Origin: Micropruina sp.
GTDB taxonomy: Bacteria > Actinomycetota > Actinomycetes > Propionibacteriales > Propionibacteriaceae
Reading direction: 5' to 3'
DNA: 64,000 nucleotides
Assembly (NCBI GenBank): GCA_016711105.1
Contig: JADJTO010000005.1
Coordinates: 124,001 to 188,000 of the forward strand
The notes under the pieces are model-generated. The model worked only from the letters and a program-made list of their open reading frames with translations. It searched no databases and was not told the DNA's origin. The translations under genes were made by a program, and so were the position numbers. Numbering within the stretch: the stretch's first letter is position 1; every line of letters begins with the position of its first letter. Of the stretch, positions 54,770 through 63,674 are shown one piece after another.

Positions 54770-56034
54770 CCCGCATGTTCGCCTCGCTCGGCATCCGCAA
54801 CTACCGGCTCTTCTTCCTCGGCGGCCTGGTCTCCAACGTCGGCACCTGGATGGCCCGGGTCGCCCAGGACTGGTTGGTGCTCACCGAACTCACCGACCAC
54901 TCCGCCACCGCTCTGGGGCTGGTCACCGGCCTTCAGTTCGCGCCGATCGCCCTGCTCTCGCCCTGGGGTGGCGCGGTCGCCGACCGCTTCCCGAAACGCA
55001 CGGTGATGATGGTCACCCAGGTCGGACTGTGTCTGACCGGCCTCACCCTCGCGGCGCTCGTCCTGACCGGGAGCGTTGAACTGTGGCACGTCTACGCGCT
55101 GGCCATGCTCGGTGGCGCCTTCTCGGCCTTCGACAACCCGGCCCGGCAGGCGATCGCGTCCGAGATGGTGCCCAGCCACCTGCTCACCAACGCCGTCGGG
55201 CTGAACAGCACCTCGTTCAATGCGGCCCGGCTGGTCGGCCCGGGCGTCGCCGGCCTGACCATCGCCGCCTGGGGGGTGGGCCCGGCGATCGCGCTCAACG
55301 GCCTCAGCTTCCTGGCCAGCCTGGCCGGGCTGATCGCGATGCGTCAGCGCGAACTGACGCCCGCTCCGCAGCGTCGAGGCAAGGGGGCGATCCGGGAGGG
55401 GCTGCGCTACGTCCGCAATCGCCCGGACCTGATGACGATCATGGTGATCGTCTTCATGCTCGGCACGTTCGGGCTGAACTTCCAGCTGACCAACGCCCTG
55501 ATGGCCACCCGGGTGTTCGGGGTCGGCGCCGAAGCGTACGGTCTGCTCGGCACAATCCAGGCTGTCGGCACCTTGGCCGCCGCGCTGATCGCGGCCCGGC
55601 GGACCCGTCCGCGGCTACGCCTGATCGTGGGTGCTTTGGGTGCGTTTTCGCTGGTCACGACCGCTTTGGCTTTCGCCCCCGGCTACGTCAGTTACGCGAT
55701 TCTGCTGGTGCCGGTCGGTGTGGCCGCGCTCACCGTGATGACCGCGGCCAACGCGTTCATCCAGCTCACCACCGAGCCGAGCATGCGCGGACGGGTGATG
55801 GCGCTCTACATGGCCATCTTCATGGGCGGCACCCCGTTGGGCGCGCCACTGGTCGGCTGGGTCGGCGACGCCTGGGGCCCGCGCTGGACGCTGATCATCG
55901 GCGCCGCGGCCACCGGGCTCACCTTTGCCGTCGTGGGCGCCCTTCTCGGTGCCCAACGCTGGCGCGCGGAACGCGCGGTCTCCAGCGGCGCCGAGGTCAC
56001 TGATTGTGCTCCGGACGAGCTGGTCGCTCGCTAG
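54766..56034 (+). CDS. MFS transporter, DHA3-like drug/metabolite exporter
   Basis: 422 aa with 12 predicted membrane segments. IRNYRLFFLGGLVSNVGTWMARVAQDWLVL is the N-terminal signature of this group; GGAVADRFPKRTVMMVTQ is the conserved loop 2-3 motif; DNPARQAIASEMVP and LNSTSFNAARLVGPGVAG are also typical. Probably a proton-driven exporter. Controlled by the coupled MarR gene. Confidence 0.92.
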   Translation: MTRMFASLGIRNYRLFFLGGLVSNVGTWMARVAQDWLVLTELTDHSATALGLVTGLQFAPIALLSPWGGAVADRFPKRTVMMVTQVGLCLTGLTLAALVLTGSVELWHVYALAMLGGAFSAFDNPARQAIASEMVPSHLLTNAVGLNSTSFNAARLVGPGVAGLTIAAWGVGPAIALNGLSFLASLAGLIAMRQRELTPAPQRRGKGAIREGLRYVRNRPDLMTIMVIVFMLGTFGLNFQLTNALMATRVFGVGAEAYGLLGTIQAVGTLAAALIAARRTRPRLRLIVGALGAFSLVTTALAFAPGYVSYAILLVPVGVAALTVMTAANAFIQLTTEPSMRGRVMALYMAIFMGGTPLGAPLVGWVGDAWGPRWTLIIGAAATGLTFAVVGALLGAQRWRAERAVSSGAEVTDCAPDELVAR

Positions 56035-56035
56035 C

Positions 56036-56221
56036 TCAGCCGCCCGACTTGCGGCGGAACTCGCGCTTTCCCCCCTGGGCGTTCTGGCTGCGGCCGGTGC
56101 TGCGGTCGGAATCGATGTGATCCGGGCCGCCCTGAGCGGTCGCCTTCTTGCGATCCAGCGCCGCCTTGAAGGCTGCCTTCTGGTCGGCCTTAGGGTCGGA
56201 GCCCTGTTCTGGTGCCGTCAT
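56036..56221 (-). CDS. DUF5302-family small protein
   Basis: 61 aa. PKADQKAAFKAALDRKKA, GGPDHIDSDRS and the C-terminal GGKREFRRKSG are the pattern of DUF5302, a small actinobacterial protein of unknown function. Strongly charged and probably disordered. ggagg lies 5 bases before the ATG. Convergent with the MFS gene (1 bp gap). Confidence 0.88.
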   Translation of the reverse strand: MTAPEQGSDPKADQKAAFKAALDRKKATAQGGPDHIDSDRSTGRSQNAQGGKREFRRKSGG

Positions 56222-56249
56222 GGTTTCCTCCTTGAGCTGATCGGCCAGC

Positions 56250-56714
56250 TTACAGCGGACGGACGTGGCGCTCGGCGATGTCGGCCACCTTGCGCACCCG
56301 CCGCGCGTACTTCTCCTCGGTCGTGCCCAGCCAGTCGGTGGTCATCCACGACTTCGCGACCTCCATCGCCAGCGCGGACCCGATGATCTTGCCGCCGATG
56401 CAGAGCACGTTGCTGTCGGAATGTGAGCGCGCCAACCAGGCGCAGAACGGATCCTGGGCGACCGCCGCGTACACCCCGGGCAGCTTGTTGGCGATCATCG
56501 CCGAGCCGTAGCCGACCCCGTCCACGAAGATGCCGCGATCGCACTCGCCGCGGGCCACCGCCAGGGAGGCCGGGTAGATGTAGTCGGGCAGGTCGCAGGC
56601 CTGCTCATCGTGGGTGCCGAAGTCGACCACGTCGTGGCCTTGGGAGCGTAGCCAGGCGGCAATCTCCAGCTTCAGGGCAGTTCCCGCATGATCATTGGCC
56701 ATCGCGATTCGCAT
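56250..56714 (-). CDS. RpiB/LacA/LacB-family sugar-phosphate isomerase with altered active site
   Basis: 154 aa. MRIAMANDHAGTALKLEIAAWL, VVDFGTHD, DYIYPASLAVARGECDRGI and IANKLPGVYAAVAQDPFCAWLARSHSDSNVLCIGGKIIG follow the RpiB pattern. The usual catalytic CGTGIG loop reads VDGVGYGS, so the general-base Cys is replaced by Asp. This fits a subgroup acting on other aldose/ketose phosphates (for example tetrulose phosphates) rather than ribose 5-phosphate; the activity is inferred. Start ATG 56714. Divergent from the CPBP gene, with an 11-bp repeat site between. Confidence 0.87.
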   Translation of the reverse strand: MRIAMANDHAGTALKLEIAAWLRSQGHDVVDFGTHDEQACDLPDYIYPASLAVARGECDRGIFVDGVGYGSAMIANKLPGVYAAVAQDPFCAWLARSHSDSNVLCIGGKIIGSALAMEVAKSWMTTDWLGTTEEKYARRVRKVADIAERHVRPL

Positions 56715-56757
56715 GACCCGAACGCTACTCACTAGCGGCGCCGACAGCCAGGGGTTA

Positions 56758-56779
56758 AGGTCTGTCCATAGTTTGTCCG
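56758..56779 (-). promoter_or_regulatory. Two 11-bp iterated repeats (CarH/LitR-like), minus-strand orientation
   Basis: Read on the minus strand: cggacaaacta then tggacagacct. Same core as the repeats upstream of tspO and at the carotenoid promoter. Located in the divergent gap between the RpiB-like and CPBP genes, 14 bases before the latter. Confidence 0.5.
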
Positions 56780-56793
56780 GGGTTTGGAGGGTG

Positions 56794-57519
56794 ATGCGAG
56801 CGCTGCTGTTGGAGTTGCGGGCCTTCCTCACCGCTGCCCTGGTCACCCCAGTGCCCAGCCGGTTCGTCGACCCACCCGAGCGCCGCACCCGGCGCCGGAT
56901 CGTTTCCCTGCTGACGCTCCTCGCCGGGGCGGTGCTCCTGGGCTGGACGATCTCAGTTCCTCCCGGCGACCCGCGCTTCGTCGCGGCCGCCTTCGCCCTG
57001 GCCGGGCTCTGGGCGGTCGGGGCGGTTCTCTCCGGACGGCTGCCGTTGGGCACCGCGCACACCCGCGCCGCCACCCACTTCGCCGTTCCGGTGATCCAAC
57101 CGCTGGCCCTGGGGTTGCTGCTGCTCGGCATCTTTCTGGCCGGAGCGCTGGTCGTCGGGGGTATCCCGGTGCTGCGCGAGCCGGTCGATGGACTGCTCGC
57201 GCATGCCGTCCCCGGCTCACTGGCGGTGGTGATCGCGATCACCCTGGTCAACGGGGTTGCCGAAGAGCTCTTCTTTCGCGGCGCCCTGTTCGCCGCCCTC
57301 CCGGAGCGCTGGGCCGTCCTGGGCAGCGCCTGCGCCTACGTCCTGTCGACCGTCGGTACAGGCGTGCCGCTGCTGGTCTTCGCCGCGGCCGTCCTCGGCC
57401 TGGTCACCGCCGCCCAGCGCCGGGTCACGGGTGGATTTCTGGCGCCCACGATCACCCATCTGACCTGGTCCATCGGCATGCTGCTGCTGCTCCCGGTCGT
57501 CCTCGATCTCGGAAGGTAA
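56794..57519 (+). CDS. CPBP-family intramembrane metalloprotease homologue
   Basis: 241 aa with about seven membrane segments. The EELFFRG motif (near residue 157) supplies the Glu-Glu and Arg of the CPBP family, and ITHLTWSIG a possible metal His; the middle FxxxH motif is not obvious, so activity is uncertain. ATG 56794 with ttggagg close upstream; GTG 56791 is possible. The NmrA-like gene begins 3 bp after its stop, and the carotenoid operon follows, suggesting a link to it. Confidence 0.8.
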   Translation: MRALLLELRAFLTAALVTPVPSRFVDPPERRTRRRIVSLLTLLAGAVLLGWTISVPPGDPRFVAAAFALAGLWAVGAVLSGRLPLGTAHTRAATHFAVPVIQPLALGLLLLGIFLAGALVVGGIPVLREPVDGLLAHAVPGSLAVVIAITLVNGVAEELFFRGALFAALPERWAVLGSACAYVLSTVGTGVPLLVFAAAVLGLVTAAQRRVTGGFLAPTITHLTWSIGMLLLLPVVLDLGR

Positions 57520-57522
57520 ATC

Positions 57523-58535
57523 ATGTCCGCTCACACAGCGTTGGTGACCGGCGCCACCGGTTACATCGGAGGACTCCTCGTCCCGCGACTGCTCGAGGCG
57601 GGCTACCGGGTGCGCGTGCTGGCCCGCCGTCCGGACGCGGTGGCCGCCAAGCCGTGGGCCGGTCAGGTCGAGGTGGTCAGCGGCGACGCGCACGATCTGT
57701 CCGTGCTGGAAGCGCGCTCCGCGGCGTGGAGTTGGCCTACTTCCTGATTCACACGATGGACAAGGGTGCCGGCTTCGCCGAGCGGGATCGTGACCTGGCC
57801 ACCCGCTTCGGCGAGGTCGCCCGCCAGGCCGGGGTGGGTCGGATCATCTACCTCGGCGGGCTGCATCCTGACGGTGGGGAGCTCTCCACGCATCTGGCCT
57901 CCCGGGTCGAAGTCGGGGAGGTGCTGCTGGCCTCCGGAGTGCCGACCGCCGTGCTGCAGGCGGCGGTGATCCTGGGCGACGGCTCCGCGTCCTTCGACAT
58001 GCTGCGCTACCTGACCGCCCGGCTGCCGGTGATGATCGGGCCGAAGTGGCTGTCGAATCGGATCCAGCCGATCGCCGTGGACGACGTGCTGCACTACCTG
58101 GTCGGCGCAGCCTCGCTGCCGCCGGAGGTCAACCGCACCTTCGACATCGGCGGCGACGAGGTGCTCACCTACACCGAGATGATCCGCCGCTTCGCCGATG
58201 TGGCCGGGCTGGCCCGACGCCATGTCGGCATCGTCCCGGTGTTGACGCCCGGGTTGGCCAGTCTGTGGATCGGGCTGGTCACGCCGGTGAACCCGCGGGT
58301 CGCCCGTCCGTTGGTGGACAGCCTGGTGCACGAAGTCGTCTGCCGCGAGCGTGACCTGGACGCGTTGATCGGGGGGCCGCCGGGCGGGCCGATCGGCTAC
58401 GACCGGGCGGTCGCGGCGGCGCTGCAAGGCACCACGAAGGACACGGCGTTGCGCAACATCGGTCTGATCGCCGCTCTCGCCCTGGTGGTGGCGCTCGCCG
58501 TCGGCATCGTCGGCGCGCAAGGTAGTAGAAGGTAA
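57523..58535 (+). CDS. NmrA-like NAD(P)-binding protein with C-terminal membrane segment (frameshifted)
   Basis: About 337 aa after repair. TALVTGATGYIGGLLVPRLLEAGYRVRVLARRP is the NAD(P)-binding fold of atypical short-chain reductases; LAYFLIHTMDKGAGFAERDRDLA, GRIIYLGGLHP, SNRIQPIAVDDVLHYLVGA and FDIGGDEVLTYTEMIRRFADV are typical of this actinobacterial group. The C-terminus has a hydrophobic helix (IGLIAALALVVALAVGIVGA). The break is near 57713 (gaagcgcgc for gaagcggcgc); one G rejoins LEAALRGVELAY. Lies directly upstream of the carotenoid promoter. Confidence 0.85.
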
Positions 58536-58558
58536 AACAACTGCTTAGTGCCGTTGCG

Positions 58559-58588
58559 TTGACGAGGTGTGAGCAGGCCGCGTATCGT
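58559..58588 (+). promoter_or_regulatory. Sigma-70-type promoter of the carotenoid operon
   Basis: TTGACG (58559-58564), an 18-base spacer and TATCGT (58583-58588). The start of transcription would fall near 58595, inside the repeat array, so a protein bound there would block RNA polymerase. Confidence 0.6.
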
Positions 58589-58620
58589 CGAGTAAGCTTT
58601 GACAAACCTTGTACAGGCTG
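58588..58620 (+). promoter_or_regulatory. 11-bp iterated repeats at the carotenoid promoter (CarH/LitR-like operator)
   Basis: tcgagtaagct (weak), ttgacaaacct and tgtacaggctg lie head to tail from the last base of the -10 box across the expected start site. Shares gacaaacctTGTACA with the tspO site (gacaaagctTGTGCA). A repressor location is inferred. Confidence 0.65.
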
Positions 58621-58649
58621 TGAGATGCAATGGTCTCCGAATCGAAAGC

Positions 58650-60304
58650 GTGGTGCCCGTGTTGGAACGACATCTTCTCCGCCACGATCACGACCCTGAC
58701 GCGGTTGTGCTCCTCGACGATGCCGGACGAGCCGTCGGCCAGCGCGACCGCTTCGCCGTCCACACCGAGAACACGCCGCTGCACCTGGCGTTCTCCTCCT
58801 ACCTCTTCGACGACGCCGGGCGAGTGCTGCTCACCCGCCGCGCGCTGAACAAGCTGACCTGGCCTGGGGTGTGGACCAACTCGTGCTGTGGCCACCCGCG
58901 TCCGGGGGGAGCGATCCCGGATGCGGTGGCCCGGCGGGTCCGCGAAGAAGTGGGGCTCACCGTCCGTGATCTGCGCTGCGTGCTGCCGGACTTCCGCTAC
59001 CGCGCGGTCGACACCAGCGGCATCGTTGAAAACGAGATCTGCCCGGTCTTCGTCGGGCGGGTCGACCCCAGCCAGCTGATCCTCGACCCGGACGAGGTGC
59101 TCGACCACACCTGGGTGTCGTGGGCCGACCTGACTCGCGCCGTGGCCTCCGCTGACCGGGTGTTCAGCCCGTGGGCGGCGCTGCAGGTGCCCCTGCTCGA
59201 TGCTGTGCTCGCCCCCGAAACGCCGCACACCGCCGACCTTCCCGGCGTGGAGAGCACGCTCGAACTGGTCCAGGCCGAACTGACCCAGCAGAGCGAACGG
59301 CTGGCCCGGCAGTGGTCGCGCTTCATCCCGGCCGGATCGCCCGGCATCCTCGGCGACGACCTGCCCGCCTGGCTCGACCGGCTAGCGTCCGTCGGCGGCA
59401 AGCGGCTGCGCGCCAACCTGTGCCACTGGGGCTTCGTCGCGGTCGGTGGCGACGTCGATTCCGCCGGCCACCAGCACCTGATCACGGCCGCCGCGGCGCT
59501 CGAACTGCTGCACTTCTTCGCCCTCGTCCATGACGACGTGATGGACGACTCCGACACCCGTCGCGGCATGGCGTCCGCGCACGTCCAGGCCGCCCGGTGG
59601 CATCGCCAGGCCCAGGGGCAGGGGACGCCGACGCGTTCGGGCGCAACCTGGCCGTCCTGCTCCGGGATCTGGCCCACGCCGAGGCGGACCGGTTGGCGGC
59701 CGAACTCCCCGGGCCGTTGCGGGAGTACTGGTACGACCTCAACATCGAACTGATCGCCGGCCAGCGAGCCGACCTCACCGGCGCGGCCGAAGGTCGGCGG
59801 GATCTGGGTCAGGCCGAGCGGGTCGCGCAGCTGAAGTCCGGCTCGTACTCGGTGGAGCGGCCGCTGCAACTGGGGGCACTGGCTGCCGGGGCGAGTGCCC
59901 GTTTGCGTGAGGCCCTGGCCGTCTATGGACGCCACGTCGGCCGGGCTTTCGCGTTGCGCGATGACGAACTCGGCATCTGGGGTGACCCGGTGGTCACCGG
60001 CAAGCCCGCCGGGGACGATCTGCGCAGCGGCAAGGCGACGGTGATTCTCGCCCTCGCCCAAGCCACCCTGCGCGGCGCCCCGGCCGCGGCGCTGACCCGG
60101 ATCGGGACGCCCGCCACCACCGAAGAGGACGTCGCCCTGCTGCAGGAGGCGCTGATCACCTCCGGGGTCAAGGGACGGGTGGAGGCCATGATCGCCGAAG
60201 AGGTCGACCTCGCCCGGGCCGCCCTGCGCCGCTCCCCGTTCACTCCCGCCGGGGTGGCGGGGTTGCGCGAGATGGCTGACCGGATCGCGTGGCGGAACGC
60301 ATGA
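58650..60304 (+). CDS. Isopentenyl-diphosphate isomerase / geranylgeranyl-diphosphate synthase fusion (frameshifted)
   Basis: About 550 aa. Residues about 1-185 are a type I Idi (Nudix fold): FAVHTENTPLHLAFSSYLF, TWPGVWTNSCCGHPRPG with the catalytic Cys, RVREEVGL and GIVENEICPVFVG with the catalytic Glu. With no stop, a CrtE/GGPP synthase follows: GGKRLRANLC, first Asp-rich motif HDDVMDDSD, KSGSYSVERPL and second motif RDDELGIWGDP. The chain therefore isomerises IPP to DMAPP and condenses them to GGPP. One G is missing near 59621-59624 (QGDADAFGRN restored). GTG 59247 could start a separate CrtE but has no ribosome site. The start is uncertain (GTG 58650 chosen, downstream of the operator). 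Confidence 0.85.
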
Positions 60305-61772
60305 GTCCGGTGGTGGTGATCGGGGCCGGTCTGGCCGGGCTGGCTGCCGCCTGCCATCTGGCCGGGGCCGGACGTCAGGTCCTCGTCCTGGAAGCGGACG
60401 AGCATCCCGGTGGACGGGCCGGACGCCTCTCCCGCGACGGGTTCACCTTCGACACCGGGCCGACCGTGCTGACCATGATCGGCCTGCTGGATGAGGCGTT
60501 CCGGGCGGCCGGGTCGTCGGTGCACGATCATCTGACGCTGACCAAGCTCGACCCCGCCTATCGGGCCGTGTTCGCGAATTCGTCGGAGTTGTTCGTCCGG
60601 CATGGGCATGAAGCGATGCGGGCTGAGATCGAGACCAAGTGCAGCAGCAAGGACGCGGCGGCTTTCGACGAGTTCGTCGGCTGGTTGCGGACGTTGTACG
60701 AGCTGGAGTTGCCGAACTTCATCGACCGCAACTTCAACTCCCGCTGGGGCTGTTCACCAATCCGTTGGCGGCGGCGAAACTGCTTGCCATGGGTGGATTC
60801 GACCGGCTTGGCGCACAGATCAGGCGGCGTTTCGACGACGACCGGCTGCACCGGATCTTCTCCTTCCAGGCGATGTACGCCGGGCTGGCGCCGGATCAGG
60901 CGCTGGCCATCTACGCGGTGATCACCTACATGGACAGCATCGAGGGAGTCTGGTTCCCCGAGGGCGGGATGCGCTCGATGGGTGAGGGTTTGGCCGCGGC
61001 CGCCCAGGCTGCGGGGGCGGAGTTCCGCTACCAGACGCCGGCCGCGCGCATCCTGCGCCGGGCGGACGGGTCGGTCTGCGGCGTCGAGCTGGCCGACGGC
61101 GAGCGGATCGCTACTGACGCCGTGGTCTGCACGGTCGATCTGCCGGTCGCCTACCCGACGTTGTTGCCCGATCTGACCCCGCCGCGGGTGTTGAGCCGGG
61201 CCCGCTACTCGCCGTCCTGCGTGGTCTGGCATGTCGGCGTGGAGGCTCCGGCGCCGGCTCAGGCCAGCCACCACAACATCCATTTCGGCACTGATTGGAG
61301 CGGCGCCTTCGACGACCTGCTCAAGCACGGCACCCTGATGCGCGACCCGTCCCGCTTCGTCTGCGTGCCTTCACTGCATGACACCACCGCAGCCCCGGAG
61401 GGGATGTCGAGCCTGTACGTGCTGGAGCCGACGCCGAACCTCGCCGTCGGTCGGATCGACTGGGACGCCGACCGCGGGGCCGTCCGGGATCGGTTGGCCG
61501 GCTTCCTGGCTGAGGCCGGTTACCCGGCCGACCCGGTGGTCGAGGAGTTGGTCACCCCGGCCGACTGGGGAGCGTCAGGGGATGGCCGCGGGGACGCCGT
61601 TCGCGCTGGCTCACACGTTCGCCCAAACCGGACCGTTCCGCCGTCCAATGTGCGCCGGGAAGCTCCGGGGTTGGTCTTCGCCGGCTCGGGCACGGTGCCG
61701 GGGGTGGGGATTCCGATGGTGCTGATTTCGGGCAAGTTGGCCGCCCAGCGGGTCGCGGAGGTGCTCCGATGA
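60301..61772 (+). CDS. crtI: Phytoene desaturase (frameshifted)
   Basis: About 490 aa FAD enzyme that desaturates phytoene towards lycopene. N-terminal VIGAGLAGLAAACHLAGAG and HPGGRAGRLSRDGFTFDTGPTVLTM are the CrtI dinucleotide-binding signature; YAVITYMDSIEGVWFPEGGMRSMGEGL and the C-terminal GLVFAGSGTVPGVGIPMVLISGKLAA complete it. The frame breaks near 60741 (one C missing; NSPLGLFTNPLAAAKL). A second, compensated pair (extra G near 61568, missing C near 61642) turns ERQGMAAGTPFALAHTF into unrelated residues. Start ATG overlaps the fusion-gene stop; its own stop overlaps crtB (ATGA both). Confidence 0.92.
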
Positions 61773-62641
61773 CTGCGTCGCTGGAGGCCGGCTACCGGCG
61801 GGCGGCGCGGCTGACTCGCGAGTTCGGCACCACTTACTACTGGGGCACCATGTTGCTCCCGGCCGCGCAGCGTCGCGACGTGTACGCGGTCTACGCGCTG
61901 TGCCGGTTGGCCGACGACATCGTCGATGAGCCGGAGCGGTTCGCCGGCTCGGTGGCGGAGGAGCAGGATCCCGCTCGGCGGTTGGCCGCCTTCCGGCAGC
62001 GCTTCTACGCGGCGGTGGCGATGGGGGGCTCCGCTGATCCGGTCTTGGCGGCGGTGGCTGACACGGTCACGCGGCGCAACATCCCGCTGGACTGTTTCGA
62101 CCGGTTCTTCGATGCGATGACGCTGGATCTGACCCGGACGACCTGGCGGGATTGGCCCGAGTTGCGCGACGGCTACATGGAGGGCTCGGCGGCGGTGATC
62201 GGCGAGATGATGCTGCCGGTGCTGCAGCCTCGGGTGGCTGAGGCGATCGCCCCGGCGCGGGCGCTGGGCCTGGCGTTTCAGCTGACCAACTTCATTCGCG
62301 ATGTGGGCGAAGACCTCGATCGCGGACGGGTTTACCTGCCGCAGGACGAGCTTGCCGCCGCCGATGCTGACCCGTGGTTGCGGACGGTGACCCCGCAGTG
62401 GCGGACGTTCCTGGCCGGTCAGATCGCGCGCAACCGGGAGCTGTACGACCAGGCCCGTCCGGGGATCGGCATGCTGCCGGGCGCCTCGGCCCGTTGTGTC
62501 GCAGCGGCGCTGACCCTGTACTCGCGCATTTTGGACGAGATCGAGGCCGCCGACTACGACGTGTTCTCCGGGCGACGCCGAGTTTCCAATCTCCGCAAGG
62601 GCGCTACCGTGGTGGCAACCTTTCTCCGCCCCACTCCCTGA
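61769..62641 (+). CDS. crtB: Phytoene synthase
   Basis: 290 aa. Joins two GGPP into phytoene. First Asp motif in CRLADDIVDEPERFAG (near residue 47), second in FIRDVGEDLDRGRVYLPQDEL (near 175), with GTTYYWGTMLLPA at the start and LYSRILDEIEAADYDVFSGRRRVSN at the end. Frame intact. Translation coupled to crtI by a four-base overlap. AGGAG for the next gene lies over its stop codon. Confidence 0.95.
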   Translation: MTASLEAGYRRAARLTREFGTTYYWGTMLLPAAQRRDVYAVYALCRLADDIVDEPERFAGSVAEEQDPARRLAAFRQRFYAAVAMGGSADPVLAAVADTVTRRNIPLDCFDRFFDAMTLDLTRTTWRDWPELRDGYMEGSAAVIGEMMLPVLQPRVAEAIAPARALGLAFQLTNFIRDVGEDLDRGRVYLPQDELAAADADPWLRTVTPQWRTFLAGQIARNRELYDQARPGIGMLPGASARCVAAALTLYSRILDEIEAADYDVFSGRRRVSNLRKGATVVATFLRPTP

Positions 62642-62652
62642 GGAGCTGTGCC

Positions 62653-63673
62653 GTGAGCCAGAGCCAGACGCTCGTCCGTGCCTTGCAGGAGCGGTTCCCG
62701 TTGCTGCGGCCGCCGACGATTCCCGCTGGAGCGACTGCCTCAGCCCGATGAGGCCCACCTGCGGTCCACCTGGCGGCAGGCCAAGGTGAGCCGGATCGAG
62801 AAGGGGCTGGCGCTGTCTCAACAGCGCAACCCGGGCGGCTGGTACGTGATCGGGGCCAGCGAGGACGTCGGCCGTACGACGTCGATCGTCCGCTCGATCG
62901 GGGGCGTCGAGGTGGTGCTGTGGCGCGACTCGTCCGGAGCTTTGGTGGCCGGGCCGGGGGAGTGCCCGCATATGGGCGCGTCGTTGGCGGCCGGGGTGGT
63001 CAACGACTCGGTGCTCTACTGCCGCTGGCACGGCTACGAAGTGGACGCCCGGGGCACGCGCGAATGGCAGCCGTTTCCGGCGCTCGATGACGGGGTGCTG
63101 CTGTGGGTGCGGCTGGGCACGGCCGGTGAGGCGCCGTTGGATCGTCCGGTGATCTGCGAGCGGCCGCCGCTGGGGGAGTCGCTGTCGGCCGTGATCGCGA
63201 TCCCGGGGACGTGTGAGCCCAAAGACATCGTGGCCAACCGGCTCGATCCGTGGCACGGGGCCTGGTTCCATCCGTACGCGTTCAGCCACCTGACCGTTGA
63301 TGATGCGGCCAGCACCGATGAGGAACTGCTGGTGGACGTGGCTTTTCGGCTGAACCGCACCTGGGGGATTCCGGTGCGGGCTCGGTTCACCTGCCCCGAT
63401 GCCCGGACGATCGTGATGCACATCGTCGAGGGTGAAGGGGCGGGCAGCGTGGTTGAGACCCACGCCACCCCGATGGGGATCAACCGCGACGGCCAGCACC
63501 GGACGATGATGGTCGAGGCCACGATCGCCTATTCGCCGCGGACCGGCTTTCAGCTGACCCGACATCTCAGCCCGTTGTTGAAGCCGATGGTGCGGCGGAC
63601 GGCGCGCCAGCTCTGGGTGGACGATTTGGTTTACGCCGAGCGGCGCTACCAGCTACGCAGTCGAAGGGTGTGA
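62653..63673 (+). CDS. Rieske 2Fe-2S protein of the carotenoid operon (DUF5914 type; frameshifted near start)
   Basis: About 340 aa. Rieske cluster ligands CPHMGAS and CRWHGYEV (near residue 105-130) after WYVIGASEDVGRTTSIV, then a long C-terminal domain (DIVANRLDPWHGAWFHPYAFSHL, FTCPDARTIVMHIVEGEGAGS, VDDLVYAERRYQLRS) as in the DUF5914 group often found beside crt genes. Its role may be an oxygenation or desaturation step on the carotenoid; this is inference. GTG 62653 with aggag 7 bases upstream; the first 25 residues are in another frame, with one extra C near 62727 or two bases missing. Confidence 0.85.
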
Positions 63674-63674
63674 C

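Noticed and set aside
59247..60304. Separate crtE gene starting at GTG 59247
   Set aside because: No ribosome site and no stop ending idi upstream; the continuous frame favours a fusion, though it is not excluded.
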